Assembly: GCA_031127185.1 (NCBI GenBank)
Contig: JARIET010000122.1
Coordinates: 1 to 8,040, forward strand
Length of the DNA stretch: 8,040 nt
DNA from: Gemmatimonadota bacterium
GTDB taxonomy: Bacteria; Gemmatimonadota; Gemmatimonadetes; Gemmatimonadales; Gemmatimonadaceae
Direction of reading: 5' to 3'
Shown here: one piece after another, positions 1-6,110 of the stretch
How positions within the stretch are numbered: position 1 is the first letter of the stretch
Layout: every line of letters begins with the position of its first letter
Position numbers and translations under genes: made by a program
The notes under the pieces: model-generated
What the model was told of the DNA's origin: nothing
Seen by the model: the letters and a program-made list of their open reading frames with translations, nothing else
Databases searched by the model: none

Positions 1-482
1 ATCAGTTGTCCGAGGTGCTCACCGGCATGCTCGGCCGTCATCAACAACAGGCCTCGCTTCGTTGTCTTCATCCCGAATACGGTAACTTCCTCGTCGGCCG
101 AAGTTTCGGGCATTGCCATCACGGCAGCGTTGAGGGCGGCAAATCCCGCCTTGAGATCAGCGATCACCTGCGCCTTGTTGGCCGGGCACTCGTCGCCCCT
201 GGCCCCGCCGAGCGCCGCCGGTTTCTTGAGCCCGAGCGGACCGCCAAAGAGATACTTGTCAACCGCCATGTGCACGAGCACTTCGCAGGTGGAGCGGGCG
301 CCCTCCGGTTTCCAGTCCCACTTCGCTTCGGTCATCGCGCCGGCCAACTGCACAACCTTGCTCTCAACCTGCCCGATGCTTCCGAGGAATTCCGCGCGGA
401 ATCCCTTGCTGGGAGCCTGCGCCGCGACCGAAGTCGCGCCGACAATCAACAGCCCTGCCGCAAATACATTCAGCGAACGCAT
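1..482 (-). CDS. Exported DinB-superfamily protein (3' end cut by window edge)
   Basis: The frame is open from an ATG at 482 to the left edge, giving 160 visible residues; only a short C-terminal tail is probably missing. Residues 1-22 look like a Sec signal peptide (MRSLNVFAAG start, Ala-Gln-Ala cleavage region), so the protein is probably periplasmic or secreted. The rest resembles the four-helix DinB/DfsB fold. His71 (LVHMAVDKY) and the pair His152/His156 (EHAGEHLGQL) match the three metal-binding histidines of that fold, and the closing H-x3-H-x-GQL is characteristic. A GGAG ribosome site lies 5 bases before the ATG; the ATG at 486 is out of frame. Cytoplasmic DinB relatives include thiol-dependent transferases, but the substrate here is unknown and export argues against a mycothiol or bacillithiol role. 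It is the last visible gene of the minus-strand block, 47 bases after the plug-like gene. Family is fairly sure; function is not. Confidence 0.82.
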   Translation of the reverse strand, partial: MRSLNVFAAGLLIVGATSVAAQAPSKGFRAEFLGSIGQVESKVVQLAGAMTEAKWDWKPEGARSTCEVLVHMAVDKYLFGGPLGLKKPAALGGARGDECPANKAQVIADLKAGFAALNAAVMAMPETSADEEVTVFGMKTTKRGLLLMTAEHAGEHLGQL

Positions 483-487
483 GCATA

Positions 488-491
488 CTCC
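488..491 (-). promoter_or_regulatory. Ribosome binding site for the DinB-family gene
   Basis: The minus strand reads GGAG with a 5-base spacer before the ATG at 482. It fixes that start rather than the overlapping out-of-frame ATG at 486. Confidence 0.6.
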
Positions 492-529
492 GTGATGAGA
501 AAGGGTACGTCGGGAACATCCGTGAGCGG

Positions 530-1102
530 TCACCGGGGGCGGCGCCGTTCCTTGAGCCAGATCACAAAAAGTCCGCAGTCTGCGTCCCGCACGCCGGCTC
601 CCCGTAGTTCGAGCGGCATACTGGACGGACCGTTGTAATACTCCAGCGCGGCAATGTCCTCGGGCCTGATGGCCCGCAGGTCATACGATTGAGGTACGCG
701 AGTCTCGTTGATGGCAAGCGAGATGATGCAGAGCTCATTGGGCACGCTGCTCGTGATGCTCATCCGCGTGCCCCGGTTGCCCACAATTGCCGACTCGCCG
801 TTGCCAATGTCCCGGATGTCGCCACCGCTGACGCGCGCGAGCAGCAGGGGGGTGTGCGGCGGATCGATCTTGGCAATGTCTGCGGCCGTGAGGAACTTGC
901 CGCGCCCCTTGAACGCGGACCGCCGGAGGAAGGCCATCGGCAACGCGGCTGTCGAGTCGCGAACCGTGGCCGTGGGCAACCGCTGGGCCGTGTCCCGGCG
1001 GGTGCTGTCGGTGCGGGGCGGCTGTGCCTGCGCAGCTGCCGCGGCCGGGGCGAGTACCAGCCCCAGGACGATCGTGGCGCGTGAGAGAAATCGATTTCGC
1101 AT
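530..1102 (-). CDS. Small secreted TonB-plug-like protein, copy 2
   Basis: 190 residues, starting at ATG 1102. Residues 1-26 form a signal peptide (hydrophobic IVLGLVLAPAAAAA, then Gln-Ala-Gln), so the mature protein is exported. A low-complexity linker (about 27-55) is followed by one compact domain (about 57-190). That domain has a R-x-G-x-GKF-x-T-x-x-DI opening, a central GNRGTRM segment, a P-E-D-I-A-A-L-E-Y-Y-N-G segment and a closing CG-x-F-V-I-W-L-K. This pattern resembles the plug domain seen in carboxypeptidase-regulatory/TonB-receptor-like proteins of Gemmatimonadota, but without a barrel. Cys125 and Cys176 are shared with the neighbouring copy and may form a disulfide. By hand alignment about two thirds of the domain positions (roughly 88 of 132) match the gene at 1124-1708, so this is a tandem duplication. 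An AGGGA motif lies 11 bases before the start, a long spacing. The biochemical role is unknown; binding or structural work at the envelope is more likely than catalysis. Confidence 0.8.
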   Translation of the reverse strand: MRNRFLSRATIVLGLVLAPAAAAAQAQPPRTDSTRRDTAQRLPTATVRDSTAALPMAFLRRSAFKGRGKFLTAADIAKIDPPHTPLLLARVSGGDIRDIGNGESAIVGNRGTRMSITSSVPNELCIISLAINETRVPQSYDLRAIRPEDIAALEYYNGPSSMPLELRGAGVRDADCGLFVIWLKERRRPR

Positions 1103-1123
1103 GAATGTTGGGTTCCCTGAAAG

Positions 1124-1708
1124 CTACTTCGGCCGCCGCCGATCTTTCAGCCAGATCACGAACATTCCGCAATTCGCGTCGCCCTGCAGTGTTCCGCCAA
1201 GCTCAAGCGGAATGCTCGACGGTCCATTGTAGAACTCGATGGCGGCGATGTCTTCGGGTTTGATCGCACGAATGTCGAACCCGGCCGGCACGTGCACGTC
1301 GTTCACGGCGAGGGAGATGACGCAGAGCTGGCTGGGCGTTGACCCCGACAGTGTCATCCGCGTGCCGCGATTGCCGACCAGCAAGCTGTTGCCGCCGCCG
1401 ACGTCGCGAATACTGCCCCCGCTAACGCGGGCGAGAAGTTGCGCCGTGTGGGGCGGTCCGATTTTCTCGATGTCGCGCGCGGTGAGGAACTTTCCGGTCC
1501 CGCGAATGCGACTCCGCCGGAGGTACGCCTCCGAGAGGAGCTCTCGCTCCTCGCGAATCGTCGTCGTCGGCAACTTCTGCGCCGGGCGGCCCTGAGCCGT
1601 ATCTGCGGACGGCGGTGGAGCCTGCGCCGCCAACCTCGACGCGCTGGACAGCGCGAGCGTACCAAACACGCCAAACATCACGACCGACGCCCGGAGCCGC
1701 CGAATCAC
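1124..1708 (-). CDS. Small secreted TonB-plug-like protein, copy 1
   Basis: 194 residues, starting at GTG 1708, which overlaps the TGA of the upstream amidohydrolase as GTGA. An AGGGG ribosome site sits 7 bases upstream inside that gene, so translation is probably coupled. Residues 1-29 are a signal peptide ending in a Leu-Ala-Ala-Gln-Ala cleavage region. A Pro/Ala/Thr-rich linker leads to the same domain as the gene at 530-1102 (here about 62-194), with GKFLT, GPPHT, GNRGTRM, IKPEDIAAIEFYNG and the closing CGMFVIWLK. Cys129 and Cys180 correspond to Cys125 and Cys176 of the other copy. The N-terminal signal and linker have diverged much more than the domain. The resemblance is to a TonB-receptor plug domain standing alone; no TonB box or barrel is present. 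The overlap with the amidohydrolase suggests a shared task, for example partnering or tethering the enzyme outside the cytoplasm, but that is inference. Confidence 0.82.
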   Translation of the reverse strand: MIRRLRASVVMFGVFGTLALSSASRLAAQAPPPSADTAQGRPAQKLPTTTIREERELLSEAYLRRSRIRGTGKFLTARDIEKIGPPHTAQLLARVSGGSIRDVGGGNSLLVGNRGTRMTLSGSTPSQLCVISLAVNDVHVPAGFDIRAIKPEDIAAIEFYNGPSSIPLELGGTLQGDANCGMFVIWLKDRRRPK

Positions 1709-3042
1709 CGCGGTGCCCCTGCGGCGTCGAACGCGAGGAGAGTGTGCAGGAGCACGTTCGTACCGCTCACCACATCCTCGGGTGTCGTGAATTCCCGCGG
1801 CGAGTGGCTGATACCGCCCACGCTCGGCACAAAAATCATCGCCATCGGGCCGATGAGCGCGGCATTCTGCGCATCGTGCCCCGCCCCGCTTGGCATCACC
1901 TTGGCGGTAAGCCCGAGCTGGCGGGCGGCCGCGGCGATGTGCGCGCGCAGAGCCGGATGGCTCAGCGCCGGTTTGTGCGGCGCCGAGTCGACGATGAAGC
2001 TGAAGGTCGTGTCGTTCAACTTGCCGATTCGAGTGGCCTCCTCACGAATCTGAGTACCCAGCAGGTCGATATTGGATGCATCGAGGTCCCGGATTTCGAT
2101 ACTGAACTCCACCCGCCCCGGGATCACATTGGCCGCCCCGGGGAAGGCCTGAATCCGCCCAACTGTTCCTACCTGACGGCCCGGTCGCGACGTCACGATG
2201 CGGTTGACGGCCTCGATCAACCGGGCCGATGCGAGGAGGGCGTCGCGGCGCCCTGCCATTTCCGTAGTCCCGGCGTGGTTGGCGAAGCCCCCGACAGTCA
2301 CACGCCAGCGCGCGATCCCGACGATTCCCTCGACGATCCCGATCGCCACTTTCTCACGATCGAGCGTTCCCCCTTGCTCAATGTGCAGCTCGAGGTACCC
2401 TGCGATGTCGCCCTGACGGCGGCGTACGGAGTCGAGCTTGGACGGGTCGCCCCCCAAAAAGGCGATGCCATCGCGGATCGACTTCCCGCTCCAGGCCATC
2501 TGGGCGAGTTCTTGTGCCGTGACCGGACCGGTGACGGCGTGACTGCCCCACAGCCCGCCCTCCTCATTCTGCCAGACCACGACTTCCAGTGAGTGCCGCG
2601 TTGTCGCCCCGGCCTCAGCCAGTGATTGCGCCACCTCAATCGAGCCGAGCACGCCAACGTCGCCGTCGTAGTTGCCACCCTCGGGAACCGAGTCGATATG
2701 CGAGCCAAAAACGATCGGCTTCAGCGCGGCATCCGAGCCGGGGCGCCGACCCCAAATGTTGCCGGCAACGTCCACGGACACCGTGAGCTGCGCCGCCCGC
2801 ATCAGGCCCATTGTGTACTCGCGGCCCTGGCGGTCGGCCTCGGAATACGCCACGCGGGACACCCCACCCTGCGGATTCTTGCCGAACGCTGCGAGTTCCT
2901 TGATGTGCGTGTTGACGCGCGTGCCATTGACGCGCAACGACGCACGAGACTGCGCTGCCCCGGACGCGGCCTGCACCGCTCCAGCCGTGACGGCAGCGCC
3001 AGCCGCAAGCGACGCGGATTGGACAAAGCGGCGACGATTCAT
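1705..3042 (-). CDS. Tat-exported M20-type hydantoinase/carbamoylase-family amidohydrolase
   Basis: 445 residues from ATG 3042, a normal length for this family plus a signal. The N-terminus MNRRRFVQSAS with a following Ala-rich segment is a twin-arginine signal, so the enzyme is probably folded with its metals and exported. Family motifs appear in order: GSHIDSVPEGGNYDGDVGVL (His115, Asp126), WQNEEGG (Glu160/161), LHIEQG (His220), GFANHAGTTEMAGRRDAL (His256), GAGHDAQ (His389) and GGISHSPREFT (His413). The ligands of the two-metal site (His115, Asp126, Glu161, His220, His413) are therefore all present. Relatives hydrolyse N-carbamoyl-L-amino acids, allantoate, ureidoglycolate or beta-ureidopropionate, releasing ammonia and CO2 or an amino acid; the substrate cannot be chosen from sequence. 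A GTG at 3078 would add 12 residues before the Tat motif and has poor ribosome-site spacing, so ATG 3042 is preferred. It heads the minus-strand block and overlaps the next gene by 4 bases. Confidence 0.93.
   Translation of the reverse strand: MNRRRFVQSASLAAGAAVTAGAVQAASGAAQSRASLRVNGTRVNTHIKELAAFGKNPQGGVSRVAYSEADRQGREYTMGLMRAAQLTVSVDVAGNIWGRRPGSDAALKPIVFGSHIDSVPEGGNYDGDVGVLGSIEVAQSLAEAGATTRHSLEVVVWQNEEGGLWGSHAVTGPVTAQELAQMAWSGKSIRDGIAFLGGDPSKLDSVRRRQGDIAGYLELHIEQGGTLDREKVAIGIVEGIVGIARWRVTVGGFANHAGTTEMAGRRDALLASARLIEAVNRIVTSRPGRQVGTVGRIQAFPGAANVIPGRVEFSIEIRDLDASNIDLLGTQIREEATRIGKLNDTTFSFIVDSAPHKPALSHPALRAHIAAAARQLGLTAKVMPSGAGHDAQNAALIGPMAMIFVPSVGGISHSPREFTTPEDVVSGTNVLLHTLLAFDAAGAPR
1716..1720 (-). 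promoter_or_regulatory. Ribosome binding site for plug-like copy 1
   Basis: The minus strand reads AGGGG with a 7-base spacer to the GTG at 1708. It lies inside the last codons of the amidohydrolase and supports the non-ATG start that overlaps that gene's stop. Confidence 0.6.
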
Positions 3043-3089
3043 AACCACCAAGATGGCATCCTTGGAGCCACGGCGCACCCTCGGCGAGA

Positions 3090-3118
3090 TTCCGTGGAGT
3101 GGCGCGGCGTTCTATTCT
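3090..3118 (+). promoter_or_regulatory. Candidate promoter for a leaderless or near-leaderless mRNA of the sulfur gene
   Basis: Within the 82-base divergent region 3043-3124, TTCCGT at 3090-3095 and TATTCT at 3113-3118 are 17 bases apart. The second element is a fair -10 match and the first a poor -35. A transcript from this site would begin at about 3124-3126, on or next to the GTG at 3125. No Shine-Dalgarno sequence lies before that GTG, which fits leaderless translation. No clear promoter was seen on the minus strand for the amidohydrolase, although the same AT-rich patch (3111-3122) may serve both. Sigma-factor preferences of the host are unknown, so this is tentative. Confidence 0.3.
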
Positions 3119-3124
3119 TAATGG

Positions 3125-4546
3125 GTGATTGTCAAACGATTCTTCGACACCAAGCTTGCCCAGACGAGCTACCTGATCGCCTGCGGGCGAGCCCACGCTG
3201 CCATCGTCATTGACCCGCTGCGTGATATTCGCCAATACCTCGACACTGCAAAGGCCGAAGGCGTCGAGATCACGCATGTCTCGGAAACACATATCCACGC
3301 GGACTTTGTCTCCGGCTCCCGCGATCTCGCTCGCGCCACGGGCGCGACGCTGCTGCTTTCGGACGAGGGCGACGCCAACTGGAAGTACGCCTATGCCAAG
3401 TCCGCTGGCGCGCGCCTTGTGACGAACGGTGACGAGGTGATGGTGGGCAACGTGCGTGTGCGCGTGGTGCACACCCCAGGGCATACGCCAGAACACATCG
3501 CATTTCTCATTACGGACACCGCGGCCGCAGACGAACCGATCGGCATTGTGACGGGCGATTTTGTTTTCGTTGGTGATGTGGGTCGCCCCGACCTGCTGGA
3601 GCGTGCGGCCAAGTTTGCAGGGACGATGGAGGCGAGTGCACGGACGCTCTTCCAGTCCCTGCAGAAATTCAAACAGTATCCCGATTGGCTGCAGATCTGG
3701 CCGGGGCACGGCGCCGGCTCCGCGTGCGGGAAGGGGCTCTCATCGGTGCCGCACTCCACAGTGGGCTACGAAAAGCGGTTCAGCTGGGCGTTCGGCATTG
3801 CCACTGAGCAGGACTTCGTGAATGCAGTGCTCGAGGGGCAGCCGGAGCCGCCGAAGTATTTCGCCGAGATGAAGCGGATCAACAAGGAAGGCCCCTCTCC
3901 TTACGATCCGGCGCGTATGCCGGACGTCTGGGGATTGAGTGCGCTTCGGAGCGCACTGGCGGCGGGCACGCCGATCATCGATGCGCGCGCCCGGGTGGAT
4001 TTCGCCGAGGGGCATATCCCCGGCACCATCAGCGTTCCGCTGACCAACAGTTTCAACACCTGGGCCGGCTGGCTGCTCCCCTACGACCGCGACTTTGCCG
4101 TCATTGTGTCATCTGGCGCAGCGGCCGGGGAAGCGGTGCGCGAGCTGGCCATGATCGGTCTTGATCGCATCGCGGCCACGATCGACGCTGCTGTGGTCAG
4201 CGAGTGGGCGTCAACGGTGGGACCACTCGAGTCTGTCCGGCAGCTTACGGCCGCAGAGGTCGCCGCCGGGCAGGCAGCGGGCACCATGACCATCGTTGAT
4301 GTGCGCGGCGGATCCGAATGGGGCGCGAGCCATATCCCGGGCGCACCGAACATTCCGCTGGGCTACCTGCGAGAACAACTGGCCTCAGTCGGCAGCAGCA
4401 AGACCATCGTCCTTCAGTGCCAGGGCGGCGGCCGCTCCTCGATTGCCGCGAGCCTGCTGCAGGCAGCCGGCGTAAAAAACGTGGCGAACCTGGCCGGCGG
4501 ATTTGATGACTGGGAATCCTGCGGACTGCCTACCGAAAAGCCGTAG
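3125..4546 (+). CDS. CstB-like persulfide dioxygenase with tandem rhodanese domains
   Basis: 473 residues with no signal peptide, so cytoplasmic. Residues 1-225 are a metallo-beta-lactamase-fold persulfide dioxygenase: THIHADF (His56, His58, Asp60), HTPGHTPEH (His120), TGDFVFVGDVGRPDL (Asp145) and PGHGAGSACGKG (His195, Cys201). The His/His/Asp iron ligands are intact. Residues about 265-365 are a rhodanese domain whose catalytic loop reads VSSGAA with no cysteine, so it is inactive. Residues about 372-470 are a second rhodanese with an intact loop CQGGGRS, nucleophile Cys432. This order (dioxygenase, dead rhodanese, live rhodanese) is that of Staphylococcus CstB, which turns low-molecular-weight persulfides into thiosulfate via sulfite. 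Sulfide or persulfide detoxification is therefore the likely role. The start is GTG 3125 because the MIVKRFFDTKLAQTSYLI opening matches the family; ATG 3121 is in another frame. It stands alone on the plus strand, with no visible quinone reductase or persulfide-sensing repressor. Confidence 0.93.
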   Translation: MIVKRFFDTKLAQTSYLIACGRAHAAIVIDPLRDIRQYLDTAKAEGVEITHVSETHIHADFVSGSRDLARATGATLLLSDEGDANWKYAYAKSAGARLVTNGDEVMVGNVRVRVVHTPGHTPEHIAFLITDTAAADEPIGIVTGDFVFVGDVGRPDLLERAAKFAGTMEASARTLFQSLQKFKQYPDWLQIWPGHGAGSACGKGLSSVPHSTVGYEKRFSWAFGIATEQDFVNAVLEGQPEPPKYFAEMKRINKEGPSPYDPARMPDVWGLSALRSALAAGTPIIDARARVDFAEGHIPGTISVPLTNSFNTWAGWLLPYDRDFAVIVSSGAAAGEAVRELAMIGLDRIAATIDAAVVSEWASTVGPLESVRQLTAAEVAAGQAAGTMTIVDVRGGSEWGASHIPGAPNIPLGYLREQLASVGSSKTIVLQCQGGGRSSIAASLLQAAGVKNVANLAGGFDDWESCGLPTEKP

Positions 4547-4550
4547 TCGT

Positions 4551-4566
4551 CGCCGCTACCGTGGCG
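4551..4566. terminator. Short hairpin at the convergent 3' ends
   Basis: CGCCGC, a TACC loop and GTGGCG can form a 6-pair stem with one G-U pair. It sits between the plus-strand stop (4544-4546) and the end of the minus-strand gene, whose TAG at 4556-4558 is inside it. There is no T-run on either strand, so at most it is a weak or shared transcription end or an RNA 3'-end stabiliser. Confidence 0.25.
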
Positions 4567-6109
4567 GCGCCACGCAACCGGGGATCTTGAACGCCCCGAT
4601 CTTCGTTGAGTAGCTTGGCGCACCCTTCTTGAAGTAGTCGCCCACATACCAGAAGGTGCAGTCGTCGGACGGATCCATCGCCAGCGCCGTGTAGTCCTCC
4701 CAGCGGAGCGTGTTCGCCTGTGACGCCTCGCCGTTCACGAGCACCGTTTCGCGGAAACCCAATGTGCCGCGGGGGTCCGTTGCAAGCCGCGCGGCGAAGC
4801 GCTGCCCGGGATAATGGGTCGCGCCGCCAAATGAGTACCCGATGCCGATGTTGCCCTGCGCATCGATACCGAGGCTTCCCATCCAGCGATAGGAACTGTC
4901 GGGGGCCAGCGTGCCCTGCTGATAGAGCGTGGGCCTGCGTTGCGCGTCGACCCGGAACTCATACCAGCGCACTCCACCACCGCCCCGCGTGGTATTCACC
5001 GAATGCAGAGCGGCGATCGATTCCACGTTGCCGATCCGCCGATACACCACGCGGTTCATCAGCTTGTCGCCCTGCGCGTCGAGTCGGCGCACCGTGTCGG
5101 GCTGTGGCACGCAGTGGGTGAGCTGCCCGTCGCAGAGGTAGTGATAGGGAGCAACGGGAATCTTGAATGGTCCGGCCAGTCTGGTTTTGGTCGCGTCGTT
5201 CCAATCGACGTGAAGATTCCACCAGTAGATGCCGTTGTCGTCAAAATCGTTCTTGAGCTGTGTGCCGCCCGTTGCAAACACGGGGTTCGGCGCACCAACC
5301 GGCGGAAGCCCCCACCCGTCGATGTCTGCCGGATTGAGGAAGTTCACGTCCTTCACGATCACGCATTGTTCGGTAGCGCTAAGCCCATGCAGCATGCGCG
5401 CGCGATCAGCGACGCAAATGTGTTTTTCAATGACCTCGTCGCCGGTGCTGGTGCCGTTGTAGTAGCCATCGGGCCAGACGGCAATGCGCGGATAGTCGGG
5501 AAACAGGGGCCGCACGAACTCGTACTTGTGGTACGACCCCAGGGGGTCCGGCCCCACGCTCACCGCGTAGCACATGTAGAAAGGGCCGGTGGAGTCATTC
5601 GCCGGGCGCCGGAATATGGGCATCCCCACTACCCATCGATCGGCAAGCTGGTCGTACTTCACCACTGCATCGCCGTTATTGAACGTGCCGCAGGACCCCT
5701 GGAGCCCGGAGAACAGCGACCCGGTAGGTGCCGCGCCAAGCAAGACCTTGCCGGTCGTGTCGTATCGCGCGCCCTTCTTGGTGAAGATCGCATAGCGCGA
5801 GTTCACAATCTGGAAGATGTGATCAGGCCCCACGGCCAGCGCGTTGTCCGAGGGATTGCGGCCGGGCATTCCCTGCGTGGCGCCGGAGAATCCCACTCCG
5901 AGCCCGTCGAACGATGTGAGGAGCGGCACGGGGGCGCGAGCGCCGTGTGCTCGCTGTTCGACGGCGCGGCCGAGTACGGGCATCGGGCCCTTGGGCGGGA
6001 TCGGCGGCGGTGCGCCGCGCTGCGCGAAGGCCACACCCGGCCCGCCAAACTGAACCGCTGCGACGACTCCAAGAATCGCCGCAGCGGCCGGTCGCGCACG
6101 AATCGACAT
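4556..6109 (-). CDS. Large secreted Cys-rich protein of uncharacterised, possibly propeller-like family
   Basis: 517 residues from ATG 6109. Residues 1-30 form a signal peptide ending Ala-Phe-Ala-Gln, followed by a Pro-rich linker (33-45). Motifs I recognise from a widespread uncharacterised family of exported bacterial proteins occur in order: PSDNALAVGPDHIFQIVN (86-103), DRWVVGMP (157-164), CYAVSVGPDPLGSYHKYEF (180-198), PDYPRIAVWPDGYYNG (204-219), RWYEFRVD (381-388), RWMGSLGIDAQGNIGIGYS (408-426), RWEDYTALAMDPSDDCTFWYVGDYF (469-493). The repeated aromatic and Gly/Asp-rich strands suggest a beta-propeller-like fold; no catalytic set is evident. Eight cysteines (140, 180, 232, 249, 326, 333, 484, 512) point to disulfides outside the cytoplasm. 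It starts 1 base after the stop of the creatininase-family gene and has no Shine-Dalgarno of its own, so translation is probably coupled. A surface or secreted binding role is possible; the function is unknown. Confidence 0.87.
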   Translation of the reverse strand: MSIRARPAAAAILGVVAAVQFGGPGVAFAQRGAPPPIPPKGPMPVLGRAVEQRAHGARAPVPLLTSFDGLGVGFSGATQGMPGRNPSDNALAVGPDHIFQIVNSRYAIFTKKGARYDTTGKVLLGAAPTGSLFSGLQGSCGTFNNGDAVVKYDQLADRWVVGMPIFRRPANDSTGPFYMCYAVSVGPDPLGSYHKYEFVRPLFPDYPRIAVWPDGYYNGTSTGDEVIEKHICVADRARMLHGLSATEQCVIVKDVNFLNPADIDGWGLPPVGAPNPVFATGGTQLKNDFDDNGIYWWNLHVDWNDATKTRLAGPFKIPVAPYHYLCDGQLTHCVPQPDTVRRLDAQGDKLMNRVVYRRIGNVESIAALHSVNTTRGGGGVRWYEFRVDAQRRPTLYQQGTLAPDSSYRWMGSLGIDAQGNIGIGYSFGGATHYPGQRFAARLATDPRGTLGFRETVLVNGEASQANTLRWEDYTALAMDPSDDCTFWYVGDYFKKGAPSYSTKIGAFKIPGCVAPPR

Positions 6110-6110
6110 G

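Noticed and set aside
1615..2592. Long plus-strand open frame opposite the amidohydrolase
   Set aside because: The minus strand carries every catalytic motif of the amidohydrolase; this frame has none and spans the junction of two real genes.
3043..3078. Longer amidohydrolase starting at GTG 3078
   Set aside because: It would put 12 residues ahead of the twin-arginine motif and has no properly spaced ribosome site; ATG 3042 places MNRRRF at the N-terminus.
2636..3709. Minus-strand open frame (357 codons) crossing the divergent region
   Set aside because: It overlaps both the amidohydrolase and the sulfur gene out of frame, and its translation is low in recognisable structure; it is a GC-driven shadow.
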